NCBI RefSeq assembly: GCF_000003195.3 | Contig: NC_012871.2 | Location: 45,889,110-45,953,109 of the forward strand | Origin: Sorghum bicolor | Lineage: Eukaryota > Streptophyta > Magnoliopsida > Poales > Poaceae | Length of the DNA: 64,000 bases | Direction of reading: 5' to 3' | In this document: positions 46,612-57,006 of the stretch, piece after piece | How positions within the stretch are numbered: position 1 is the stretch's first letter | Layout: every line of letters starts with the position of its first letter | Made by a program: the position numbers and the translations under genes | Notes under the pieces: model-generated | Told to the model about the DNA's origin: nothing | What the model saw: only the letters and a program-made list of their open reading frames with translations | Database searches by the model: none

Positions 46612-46831
46612 GGCCTTGTGTAGTTCAAAAAAATTTCAAGATTCTCTGTCACATCGAATCTTTGGTCGCATGTATGGAATATTAAACATAGACAAAAATA
46701 AAAACTAATTATACAGTTTATCTGTAATTTGTGAGATGAATCTTTTAAGCCTAGTTACTCCATGATTGGACAATGTTTGTCAAATAAAAACGATAGCCAA
46801 AAACCAAAAATTTTGCGAACTAAACAAGGCC
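46612..46831. mobile_element. Tourist-like MITE, copy 2
   Basis: GGCCTTGTGTAGTTC...GAACTAAACAAGGCC, 220 bp, with the same interior as copy 1 in opposite orientation (CACATCGAATCTTTGG near its start). Confidence 0.8.
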
Positions 46832-47048
46832 TAAACTTAGGTGAGACTTGTGTTGAGAGTCGGGTTTTTTCGGGAGTAAATATGTCGGAGAGCGTTGACG
46901 GCTAAATATGGTGGTGCGCTCGTGCTCCTATAGACTTTCCTAGTGCGCCTCTATTTGTTCTCAATTGCTTTGCTTAACTCATCGTGCTGAGGCCTTATTT
47001 AGGTTTTTTAGTTTACTCAAAAATTAAAAACTTTTTCAAGATTCTTTG

Positions 47049-48618
47049 TGAAAAAATCTAATTGACCTAAGGGGGGTGAATCGATGTATCTTAAAAATCT
47101 GAAACTCAAAAACTCAAGTTGCGGAAGTTAAATGTCTGTCGGTACTACCGACAATTTGGGCCGATACTACTGGTGTAAGACAGCCAGTACTACCGACGTA
47201 ACTGTTGGTACTACCGACGCTCTAAGAGAGCAACGAAATCAGAGTATATTGAGTTTTGATTTCAGATCTGAGAGTTACCCCCCTCTCCTAGATGTAGTAG
47301 AGGGTGATGTTGAGGTTCCCCTTGGCTCGGTTCTTCTCCAAAACGTACATCGGCCCTTGTTCACCTATGAAAGGGAGTAGAGAGGAAGAACACGAAGAAC
47401 ACAAGAACAAGAGTAGTCGATGCTACCTCCACAGCAAGACAAGATATTTTTTCCGAGGTTCGGCAATCCCCACAAAGGAGTTCCTACGTCCCCGTTGTTG
47501 AGGTGACCACGAAGGTCTGACCACTTAGGTCTCCTCCCCAAGCAACCACTGAGGTTAGCTCGAGATTCCACTAAGAATCAAAAGGGAATACAAACACTTT
47601 GGGGTGCCCTCACAAATGAATCAACCCGGACGACCACGAAGAACGCCTAGCCGGCTAGGGTTCCAAGAACCCAAGAGTAACAAATGCAAACCAAACTGGC
47701 AAGACGAAGAAACCAAGTGCTCAAGTCACAAATCGAAGCTCTCAACTCTCTAATCTCACTTCTCTAGCTCGAATCTCTCAAGGAGTGAAGTCTAGGAGCA
47801 AAGAGGGAGAGAGAGTGGGTGAGTCAAAGCTTGGAGATTATTTTCTCAGATGTAGAGTTGAAGGAATGGGAGAGCTAACAGTCAGAAATGAGGGAAGAGC
47901 TATTTATACATAGGTCCTGAACAACTGCCGGTACTACTGGGGCAACCACCGGTACCACCGGCTACCTCAGATCTAACGGTAAGAAGTCTCTAGGATTTGT
48001 GAGAAATAAGCCTACCGGTACCACCGGGCTTTTGTTGGTACTACCGACCATTGCCGGTACCACCGGCAGTTCAAATCTCCGCAATCCAAGTCAGCGCAGA
48101 TTTGGCCTGCCGGTACTACCGGCGTTGGACTGGTACTACTGGTGCTGGCCGGTACCACCGGCCCGAGCCCGGTACTACCGGTAGTTCATTTTCTCGCAAA
48201 ACTCAGGAGAAGGGCTGGCACTGCCGGTACCACCGGCCCTGAGGGTCGGTACTACCGGCTCACCCTGGCAGAGAAGAAATTTCCTAGTTGCTTCGTGCGT
48301 GCAAGTGTGTCTCTCAAGCGCAAGAGCTAAGTTGACCTGAGCACTCTTATACTCATCTTACCAACTCAATAACAATTTGCATCCCTCTTGATAGTGCGGC
48401 GTTTCCTATAACTCAAGCAAAGAATAAAAACTTTGTAGCCACTTGAGTCGAAACACCGTTCATCCATTGGAAATTTAGGGGTGCTATAATTCACCGAATG
48501 TTTTCGTTCAATTCCATCAATGGACTAACACCTATAGATTATGCTCGATAAACATGTTAGTCCCTAATTTGGTTGTCATCCATTATCAAAACCCACATCG
48601 GGGGTGAATGCACTTACA
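47049..48618 (-). mobile_element. Solo Ty1/Copia (SIRE/Maximus-type) LTR, reverse orientation
   Basis: On the minus strand it runs TGTAAGTGC...TTTTTTCA, 1570 bp, with perfect CTTTG duplications at 47044-47048 and 48619-48623. It matches the LTR at 55559 in reverse complement. It includes a TATA region (TATTTATACATAGG near 47910 on plus), a cluster of near-palindromic CCGGTANNACCGG motifs and, near its end, the TTCACCCCCC tract typical of this group. No internal region is left. Confidence 0.9.
47930..48260. repeat. Cluster of near-palindromic CCGGTANNACCGG motifs (in solo LTR)
   Basis: About nine copies of a 13-base motif, CCGGTACTACCGG or CCGGTACCACCGG, occur in about 330 bases at irregular spacing of 14-60 bases. 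Each is an inverted repeat around a short centre. They sit on the far side of the LTR's TATA region from the transcription start. A second, weaker set with GTCGGTACTACCGAC lies at 47137-47222. Confidence 0.85.
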
Positions 48619-48817
48619 CTTTGTCATATCGAATTTTGCAGCATATGCATAAAATATTAAATATAGACGAAAATAAAAATTAATTGTACAGTTTATTTAT
48701 AAATCACGAGATGAATCTTTTGAACCTAATTAGTTTATAATTAGACAATAATTACCAAATAAAAACAAAAATGCTATAATATCTAAAACCAAAAAAATTT
48801 TGGAATCAAACAAGGCC

Positions 48818-49175
48818 TTAGTTGGATAGGAAAAAAAATTTTTATGTCATATCGAATGTTTTGTAGGATGTCGGAAGGGGTGTTTGGATATTAATAAAAA
48901 AGAATTACATAACTCGGTTTGAAACAATAAAACGAATTTATTAAGTCTAATTAATCTATTATTAGTATATATGGGTTACGATAACATGTAAGGCTAATCA
49001 TGAACTAACTAGGTTTACAAGATTCGTCTCGTGATTTTCAAACTATGAGACGTATTTATTAAGTCTAATTAGTTTATTATTAGCATATATAGATTACGGT
49101 AATACTTAAAGTTAATTAGATTTAAAAGATTCGTTTGGTATCAAGGGTTGAGAACTGAACAAAAGTTAACTATAT
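48818..49175. other. MITE remnants, no gene
   Basis: AT-rich sequence with two similar direct units at about 48937-48976 and 49058-49097 (TTATTAAGTCTAATTA...TTATTAG). Two copies of AAGATTCGT and one of AAAATTCGT, as in the Tourist-like MITEs, also occur. It is probably a decayed, partly duplicated MITE. Confidence 0.5.
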
Positions 49176-49553
49176 TTAAAAAATTCGTTTGGTAGGTTGA
49201 GAACTGAACAAGAACTGGGTGGTGTGCGCCCGTGCCCTCTCGCTCTGTTGAATGTTGATCCCTTCAACATTTCCCTTTTCTTTTTCTGAACCTAACATTT
49301 CCCTTATTTTAACATTACTAACCAATCGAATCCTCTTGACTGCTTCTACTCCTCCTGACAATAATCATCACAGACTCCACCGCCTGCTCCTCCTCCTCCT
49401 CCTCCAACCTTGTGATCCTTCAAAACCTCTCAGTTCTTGATGCCAAGATCCTACTTTGCCCAACTTGTGATTAGTCGAGAGAGGTGATAGGAGAAACCAA
49501 TTCTAGACAGTTGATTGAGATTGGGGAAAGTGGGGAGAGGAAGGGGAGAAGAG
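49176..49553 (+). promoter_or_regulatory. Upstream region and 5' leader of the Rab gene
   Basis: About 380 bases separate the MITE remnants from the start codon. A (TCC)n/CT-rich tract is at about 49386-49410, common in plant 5' leaders, and purine-rich GGGGAAAGTGGGGAGAGGAA lies just before the ATG. I see no clear TATA box, so the start of transcription is not assigned. Confidence 0.5.
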
Positions 49554-52500
49554 ATGTCTCGGGGCGGTAGCCACGGGGAGCTGGGCCAGAGGATCGATTA
49601 CGTCTTCAAGGTGGTTCTCATCGGCGACTCCGCTGTGGGCAAGTCGCAGCTGCTCGCCCGCTTCGCCCGCAACGAGTTCAACCTCGACTCCAAGGCCACC
49701 ATCGGAGTCGAGTTCCAGACGCGCACCCTCAACATCGACGCCCGCACCGTCAAGGCACAGATCTGGGACACCGCAGGCCAGGAAAGGTCCGTAAACAATG
49801 GATCCATCCATCCATCCATCAATCCGTAAAGTTAAAACAGATAAACTTATATAGACAAAAATAAAATGACATCTTGATCCAAGAGATGATGATAGTTTTT
49901 TTGTGTTGCTTTCTTACATAATGCCTCTACTATGCATGTTTCCTATACATAAATACATAATACTACTACCCAATAATCTTTGTTTTATGAAATGGCCTTG
50001 GAATAGTGAGACTGTATGTTGGAACTTGCAAAGGATCTTACTGTTTTCCATGTCCATCAGTTGTACAATGATAAATTGGTGAAATTGCTGGCGAAGAGGT
50101 TTGCCATCATTTGAAATTCTTGCTTTGGATATAAAAAGATAGATGCTGTTGAGATAACAGCTCACTTTACATTACATTGAATGAATTTAACAAGGAGTGG
50201 AAGCAGGCGGTAAAATATTTTACATAAAGATTAGTTGTGTGCTAACAGTATTACTACAACTAATGCTTGAAACATGGGGGGAAATACTGTCACGAATGTT
50301 CATGTGTCTTCTATACCACAGTACCACACTGTACATCTTGTATTCATCTAGTGATTTGCTAGCCTTGCTTAGATAGGTTAGGTGTTTGGAAAATCCTAGT
50401 AGTGAGAAACTTTCAACATTACCAAGTTTATACCAGCAAGAAATTAAAATATTTGTGCTCATTGGAGAGTCAAATTAGCTTTCCCTCAACGTCATGTGGG
50501 AAGTTAGTTTATTTCCACGAACTCCAGCTTAAAATGCTCCAGCAACACGTCCCAACTGACATGTCAGTGTAGCTTGCCATCAAGGCTAAACGAACCAAAT
50601 GATCCAGGGTAAATATGAAGCAAAATATACCCAGCTCTACCTGATATGCACTAGTTTTCCCAACTGAGCTATGTTTCGGTACAGCAAGGAATAAGTTGTT
50701 CATGTAGTCAATACAGTGTAAATGTTTTCTCTTAGATAAAATCCAATAGGAATATAAGGGAAAAAATGTGAGCCTTATTGTATACACCAATATTTTAATG
50801 CACATGTATACGTTCAACATTAAATTTTGAACAAACATTTTGAAAAAAAAAAAATTGAACAAACACATGATTTAGCACAATGCATGCACTAGGTAAGGGG
50901 AATGTGTTCACTTAGGTGCACAAAATCCATGTCCTTAGGTGTATCCTCTGTTTTCAGAGGAGAACTAGAAACTGAACTTTGTTCTCTTTTTTTCTCGAAT
51001 ATGCGGGAGAACTGTGTATCCTTGTAGTAAAGAGAGAAAAGAATCAGTCCCTTACAAGAACTACCACCTCATTCCGGGCGGGTCCATGAGGGGTTAATTT
51101 ACAAATTTTGATTAAAAAACTATGAAACACACACTGCAAAGTGTGGCCTGTCTGAACAAGAACAAACTAGTCTAGACTAGCTCATCACCTTGACCTAGAC
51201 CCAGCATGCGCAGACCTCGAGCACCATAGCTGACGTTCGTCTCTGAATTCCCGGATAAGTTTTTTGGTGCATGGCTGAGTTCCCTCAAAAACACATCAAT
51301 TGCAATGCTTCCAAATAGGGATGAAAGCGGTACGGATACTTTACGACCATATTTGAGACCGAATCCGTTTAGAGGGGCTCAGATTTGTCTGTATCCGAGT
51401 CCGGATATTCAACATCTGATACCGTATCTATATCTGAATACTCAAATCACATATTTATGATGTCGACATCCAATCGAATCCTATCCGGCATGGCTGACAC
51501 ATCCGTCTTCAAATCCGAATCTGACCAGAAATATGAAAACAAATGTCATATCAGTGATATCCATCTGTATCCGATCCGTTTTCATCCCTACATCCAAATG
51601 ATCCAAGAGCCCAAGATGATTGGTGTGTTCAAACCTATTTTTTTCCTTTTCCTTCTGAACTCTCTTTGTTGCTTTCCGCTACCATTAAGAAAAGATTTCT
51701 CGCAGCAATTTGGTATTTGATCCTGCATGCCCAGTGCGGTCAGAATCCGAAACCAAAATTATCAGGCGATCATTCATGTGGTAAGGAGGTGTTGGGCATT
51801 TTCGTCTTCTAGATCACACAAAGGACATGGGTGGGGCGGTCATCTCTTGGCAAGCTGATCCGCCATCCAGCACCTGTTACATATTGCTAGTCAAATAAAA
51901 AATTTGCACTTCGCTGCAGCCCATGATTTCCACAAGCGTCTCCAAGGCTCGAAAGCGATTGAGCCATTAAAAAACGCTCTGATATGCTGATTTTGAAGAA
52001 AACTGACCTGAACCATCCAATCTCCAAATGTGTTTGTCAGACCTGAATCATCCAGTCTCCATATGTGTTTGTCAACTTCTTGAGAGAGAATTGTCTCATG
52101 GAGGATATCCCATAACTGAAACTATTCAAAAAGGCATATCATTGACAGTCCGCTTCTGATGTCGGAGGCCCAATTGTGCTCTTGTAGTGCATCTGCTACT
52201 GTGCACCGGCTACGTGTGCGAAGTGGTACAGCAGCAACCACTGTCGGTGCTAGCTCATCTAAGGAGAATCCCATGAGCCATTTATCTGTGCTTGGTGGCC
52301 TGAGTTCGAAACTGAACTTTGTTCTAATTCCAGAATTCATGACTTTTGGCATGGAGTAATAGAGTAGTAGTAACAGATCTAGCCATTTATATAAGTGTAG
52401 ACTGAAAGGAATTTGCTGATGAAGATTTTCTTTATTTGTAGATGTAAGGGAATGGTACAGAATAAATACAATGCTGTAAGCCCCATAACAAACTGAAACA

Positions 52501-53406
52501 AACCTGAAACTATCACCGTTGCATCACAACACCAACTTTTAAATGTTATACTGGTATCTTAGCATAAGTTTTTTGTGAGGGATATTTTAGCAAAAGTTTG
52601 ATGGATTTACTCTCATTATTGTATTTTATTTAGTAGCTTAGCTTTTCAAACACAAATAAGAAAAAATTGTGGTGACTAAATTTTTTCATTTGTCTCTTGA
52701 ATCATCTATCTTCAATGTTAGTAACCATTGAACAAAGATTAGTTGTATTATACTACATTCTAGGCAGCTAGGGACATTAGAAAGAGTTAGTTTTATCTTT
52801 TCTCTAGATTCTGTGTTATCAAAACTAAGCAAAAAGAGACAGTTTTCACTCCTATAAAAATAGGGGGGAGGGAGTCTCTTCATCAGTTCATCTATGCTAT
52901 CTCATTATGTATACCTTTACACTACCTATATGTAAACCTCAACTGAATGTGGTAACAGGTACCGAGCAGTAACAAGTGCCTACTACAGGGGTGCAGTTGG
53001 AGCTATGTTAGTATATGACATAACCAAGCGCCAGTCCTTTGATCATGTGGCTAGGTGGCTTGAGGAACTACGTGGCCATGCTGATAAGAACATTGTTATC
53101 ATGCTTATTGGTAACAAATCTGATCTGGGAACACTTCGTTCTGTCGCAACTGAAGATGCAAAAGAGTTTGCTGAGCGTGAGAACCTCTTCTTTATGGAGA
53201 CCTCTGCACTTGAGGCTGTCAATGTTGAAAATGCTTTCATGACTGTACTGACGGAGATTTACCGGGTTGTCAGCAAGAAAAACCTTGTTGCCAATGAGGA
53301 GTCTGATTCTAGTGGAAACTCGAGTTTACTGAAAGGAACAAAGATTGTTGTCCCTGGTCAAGAGCCACCCCCTACATCCAAGGCAACATGTTGTATGTCC
53401 TCCTAA
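49554..53406 (+). CDS. RABA4: RABA4-type small GTPase (Rab11 group), two exons
   Basis: Exon 1 is 49554-49786 and exon 2 is 52959-53406 (681 coding bases, 226 residues). The intron has GT...AG ends and splits the Arg codon of the WDTAGQER motif (phase 2). Visible features: P-loop GDSAVGKS at residues about 25-32, switch I with TIGVEF, WDTAGQE, the nucleotide-binding NKSD and ETSAL motifs, and a C-terminal CCMSS that offers two cysteines for geranylgeranylation. Rab11/RABA proteins direct vesicle traffic from the trans-Golgi and recycling compartments; RABA4 members are linked to polarised secretion at growing tips and plates. All catalytic motifs are intact, including the switch II Gln. ATG 49554 is the only in-frame Met before the P-loop region. 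It is the sole clearly intact host gene in the window. The subclass call is by resemblance to RABA4 sequences. Confidence 0.95.
51316..51590. mobile_element. MITE in the Rab intron
   Basis: Inverted ends TAGGGATGAAAGCGGTACGGATA and, from the right, TAGGGATGAAAACGGATCGG. The interior is full of TATCCG/CGGATA-like pieces. Flanks CTTCCAAAT and CATCCAAAT resemble an imperfect duplication of about nine bases, which would fit a Mutator-type MITE. Confidence 0.75.
51720..52352 (-). pseudogene. LINE (L1-like) ORF2 C-terminal fragment, reverse, in the Rab intron
   Basis: On the minus strand, from 52352 towards 51760, pieces match the C-terminal part of plant LINE ORF2, including [10 protein letters not shown] and [12 protein letters not shown]. 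The zinc-binding RT-associated region follows ([25 protein letters not shown], then [15 protein letters not shown]). Several TGA stops and a shift interrupt it, and a ~35-base stretch around 52010-52075 is duplicated (two versions of ATCCAATCTCCAAATGTGTTTGTCA). Only the 3' part of the element is present, as is usual for 5'-truncated LINEs. It is not functional. Confidence 0.78.
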
Positions 53407-53667
53407 GCATGATAATGTACCATGTCCTCTCTGGTAGTCAGTTCCTGATTACTTCTGCCATATCTGCATGATGAATGGCTGGGATTCTTGGAAGTAAAGA
53501 TGAGAAAGTCTATAGGAACAGTTAACTCATATACACTGTAACTATCTGGACGTCCTTTTTGTATCTGATTATGTGATATAGTGCATTCATTAAGAATCCT
53601 TCGCTTCAAATACTTGCCAGTTACAACCTTGTCAGTTTGCTATATTGTTTGCACGAACATGAACTAT
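53407..53667 (+). other. 3' untranslated region of the Rab gene
   Basis: AT-rich sequence after the stop codon with no conserved coding. No canonical AATAAA was found; the poly(A) site is not assigned. Confidence 0.5.
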
Positions 53668-53774
53668 GGGCTTGTTTGGATCGAGACCTAGGAAACACGC
53701 TGGACCAGCACCTGGGTCTGGATCGACGTGCCTGGGCAAGAGCCCCCAGGTAACGCTACGATCCAAACGCTGCC
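53668..53774. mobile_element. Small MITE-like inverted repeat
   Basis: GTTTGGATCG (53674-53683) and CGATCCAAAC (53759-53768) are perfect inverted 10-mers enclosing a GC-rich centre, about 105 bp overall. The GGGCTTGTTTGG start resembles DNA-transposon ends. Autonomous relatives are not identified. Confidence 0.5.
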
Positions 53775-53838
53775 ATGCTAGGTAATTGATCCTGCCTACA
53801 GAAACACTGATGGCAGAAAATCTTGTCCCAAGAAACTA

Positions 53839-54095
53839 CTCCCTCCGTCCCTGAAAGAATCAATTCCTAGGATCCGTGTCAGTCAAACTTTTTAAAGTTT
53901 GACTAACTTTATAGAAAAGAGTAACAACATCTATAATATAAAATACACATTATATGAAAATATATTTTATGATGAATCTAATAATACTAATTTGATACTA
54001 TAAATCTTAGCATTTTTTTCTAGAAATTTGGTCAAAGTTTAAAAAGTTTGACTTAGGACAACTCTAGAAATTGATTCTTTCAGGGACGGAGGGAG
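53839..54095. mobile_element. Stowaway MITE
   Basis: The ends are CTCCCTCCGTCCCTGAAAGAATCAAT and its near-perfect inverse, 257 bp in all, with TA duplications at 53837-53838 and 54096-54097. The TIR and target are diagnostic for Stowaway (Tc1/Mariner) MITEs. It is under 450 bases downstream of the Rab stop codon, and the two arms pair over much of their length. Confidence 0.95.
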
Positions 54096-54396
54096 TATCC
54101 AAAGGCAAAACTGTTTGTTCTAATATTTGGCCAAACCCCTCTAAGCTTTATTATGGGTCAGGAAAGGAGCATGTCGATTTAGGATGTGTTTTTACTCATT
54201 CTGGTTGCTTTGAAGTCTAAACACGCTATAATGTCTTCCTGCTGATTAATACTTCTGTGGATAAAAAATTCGACCAGGGCGGTTAAGACTGCCACGCGGG
54301 GCCCTCTAGTCCTTTGGTACGAGAACGGGCGAGTAACTCAGCCTGAAATTTGCTTCCACTGGGATTCAAACTCAGAACCTGTGAGGTATCACCGGA
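54096..54396. other. Repeat-like intergenic sequence, no gene
   Basis: GGGATTCAAACTCAGAACCTGTGAGG at 54361-54386 looks like a reversed pol III B-box (GGTTCGAATCC type), so a decayed SINE is possible on the minus strand. Evidence is too weak to call one. Confidence 0.3.
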
Positions 54397-54533
54397 GTCA
54401 TCCTTTGGCAATACTTCTACGAGTCATCATGAAATTTTGTTCAACAACTTGGGTGATTATGTGTGTCATCCTTTGGCAATACTTCTACGGGTCATCATGA
54501 AATTTTGTTTCAACAACTTGGGTGATTATGTGT
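54397..54533 (+). repeat. Tandem duplication of a 68-base unit
   Basis: GTCATCCTTTGGCAATACTT begins a unit at 54397 and again at 54465. The copies are 68 and 69 bases long, with one substitution and one extra T by eye. It is a recent local duplication. Confidence 0.9.
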
Positions 54534-55558
54534 GCAAAAACTTTGCCTTTTATTTCCTCAAACAAGCAGGAGAGCTGCTCATCTTTAAATTTCCTCGAAT
54601 ACAAATCCCATAAAAGTCTTCGCTTGGAGCATCTCCATGCATTCAATTTTATTTTATTTTTTTGTCTTTTTTGGTACTAACCTCAAGAAAGGCCTTCTTG
54701 AGTTGAACCAGAACCAGAGTATTACTTCATTATTACTAGTCAGTACACTGCATTCAGATAAGGATTAACAGGTGAGAAGGAATTTTTTTTAGGGAAAAAA
54801 TAATCTAGAACCGATATGGTCTTGCGAACTGTCCAAGAAGAGCCCCTTGTCTCTACCTGTTCATCTTCTAGATGCACAAAATCCAAAATAAGGTACTGAG
54901 GTTCCCTCCAAAGTTCCATACACGAGTGGATCTTTCAAGGTCCTCAAAAAAGTTGCAAGAATATATCCCTCTCCCCAAGCTGAAAACCTAGAAAGCAATG
55001 CCTTAAAGAATATCTAGTGTCACTATCTCTATCACTTCCTTGGTGAAGAAATATATGGATGATGATGCTTATGTATCTGTTTGATATGGTGCAGATACAC
55101 ATAACAAGACAACCGTGTCCATTCTTATTCCTGCGTGACTTCAGCAGTTCAGCTACAGATAGGACGATAATGAAACCCGGTTTATTCAAAACCAAGACAA
55201 TTTCTTAAAATATTTTAGTCAATATGGCAAGTTTGATTTTCAACTAAGCTGCTCTAGAATAGAAAGTACTATAAGTAAATAAAAATCTTAGGACACTTAG
55301 GTAGGAAATGAATAATGGTTTGTGAATAGCTAGTTATATATTTTAAAAAAAGATACTAACAGTCATAGTCGAGATTTCAGAGTCCGCAAATCATAGCTCA
55401 CTTGTTTTATTTATATGAAAAAAGATTAAAAAAATCCCGTGGAAGATCAGATAAGTTTAATAGTATGTAAAATAATATGAGAAGGAACATAGCCAAAAGT
55501 CATGCTATGTTGTTTCCCCTTTCCACTTCAACATATTTGTGCTCTGCAGGTTTCTTCG
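54534..55558. other. Intergenic, no gene recognised
   Basis: AT-rich. A minus-strand frame at 54944-55195 has no recognisable domain. Homopolymer T and A runs lie near 54650 and 54787. Confidence 0.4.
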
Positions 55559-57006
55559 TGTAAGTGCAATCAAGCCCAAGTGGGTTTTGGTGCTAATGAC
55601 CACACAATTAGAGGACTAATGAGATATGTTGAGATGACAATTTGGTAAAATAAGAATGAGGATAACACATGAGATGTGAGATAGAAAAAGCCCAATTTAC
55701 CAAATGTGTTGGTCCACTGATGAAGTTGATCGAAAACATTCGGTGAATTTTAGCACCCCAAGTTTTTAATAGATGAATGGCGTTTCGACTCAAGTGGCTA
55801 CAAAGTTTTTATCTTTTGTTGAGTTTTAGGAAACGCCGCACTATCAAGAGGGATGCAAATTAAGTTGGTAAGATGAGGATAGGGGTGCTCAAGTCAATTT
55901 ACTCAATGCGCTTGAGAGACACGCTTGCACTCAGAGACACTTAGGAAAATTTCTTCTCTGCCAGGGTGAGCCGGTAGTACCGACCCTCAGGGCCGGTGGT
56001 ACCGGCAGTGCCGGTCTTTCTCCTGAGTTTTGCGAGAAAATGAACTACCGGTAGTACCGGGCTCGGACCGGTGGTACCGGCCAACAGCAGTAGTACCGGT
56101 GAAACGCCGGTAGTACCGGCAGGCCAAATTTGCGCTGACTTTGGTTGCGGAGATTTGAACTGCCGGTGGTACCGGCCTTCCACCGGTGGTACCGGCAATG
56201 GTCGGTAGTACCGACAAAAGCCCGGTGGTACCGGTAGGCTTATTTCTCGCAAATCCTAGAGACTTCTTACCGTTAGATCTGAGGTAGCCGGTGGTACCGG
56301 TGGTTGCCCCGGTAGTACCGGCAGTTGTTCAGGACCTATATAAATAGCTCTTCCCTCATTTCTGACCGTTGGCACTTCCATTCCTTCGAATCCACATCTA
56401 AGAAAATAGTCTCCAAGCTTTGACTCACCCACTCTCTCTCCCTCTTTGTTCCTAGACTTCTATCCTTGAGAGATTCGAGCTAGAGAAGTGAGATTAGAGA
56501 GTTGGGAGCTTCAATTCGTGACTTGAGCACTTGGTTTCTTCGTCTTGCCGGTTGGTTTGCATTTGTTACTCTTGGGTTCTTGGAACCCTAGCCAGCTAGG
56601 CGTCCTTCGTGGTTGCCCGTGTTGTTTCATTTGTGAGGGCACCCCGAAGTGTTTGTATTACCCTTTGATTCTTAGTGGAAATCTCTAGCTAACCTTCGTG
56701 GTTGCTTGAGGGAGGAGGCCTAAGTGGTCGGACCTTCGTGGTCACCTCAACAACGAGGACGTAGGAACTCCTTAGTAGGGATTGCCGAACCTCGGGAAAA
56801 ATATCTTGTCTTGCTGTGGAGGTAGCATCGACTATCCTTGTTCTTGTGTTCTTCGTGTTCTTCCTATCTACCCCTTCTCATAGGTGAACAAGGGCCGATC
56901 TATGTTTTGGAGAAGAACCGAGTCAAGGGAACTTCAACATCATCCTCAACTACATCTAGGAGAGTGGGGTAACTCCCAGATCTGAAATCAAAACTCATTA
57001 TACTCA
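55559..57006 (+). repeat. Copia LTR, 3' end deleted
   Basis: Starts TGTAAGTGC like the solo copy and follows it to about AAAACTCA...TATACTC. The final ~220 bases found in the solo LTR are missing. TATATAAATA at 56337-56346 is the likely promoter. Confidence 0.88.
55965..56325. repeat. Cluster of near-palindromic CCGGTANNACCGG motifs (upstream of LTR TATA)
   Basis: About ten copies of CCGGTAGTACCGG or CCGGTGGTACCGG occur, with degenerate variants, ending about ten bases before TATATAAATA. It is the same array as at 47930-48260, in inverted orientation, so it is a fixed part of this LTR's U3. Confidence 0.88.

Larger units (their letters stand above)
46991..48817. mobile_element. Tourist-like MITE, copy 3, split by a solo Copia LTR
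   Basis: The two pieces are 46991-47048 and 48619-48817. Together they have the layout of copy 2, from GGCCTTATTTAGG to CAAGGCC. The LTR at 47049-48618 lies between them with a CTTTG duplication, so the MITE is the older of the two. Confidence 0.8.
49787..52958 (+). other. Rab gene intron, 3.2 kb
   Basis: GTCCGT donor and TAACAG acceptor. The first ~1.1 kb is AT-rich with no recognised repeat. A MITE (51316-51590) and a reversed LINE fragment (about 51720-52352) account for part of its length. Confidence 0.9.

Noticed and set aside
54350..54400. SINE on the minus strand
   Set aside because: A B-box-like string exists, but no convincing A-box, poly(A) tail or target duplication was found.
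54944..55195. Minus-strand ORF of 83 residues
   Set aside because: No recognisable domain, biased composition, and no supporting signals around it.
55965..56325. CRISPR-like or telomere-like array
   Set aside because: Motif spacing is irregular and the spacers are not unique equal-length units. It is an LTR-internal motif cluster in a plant genome.
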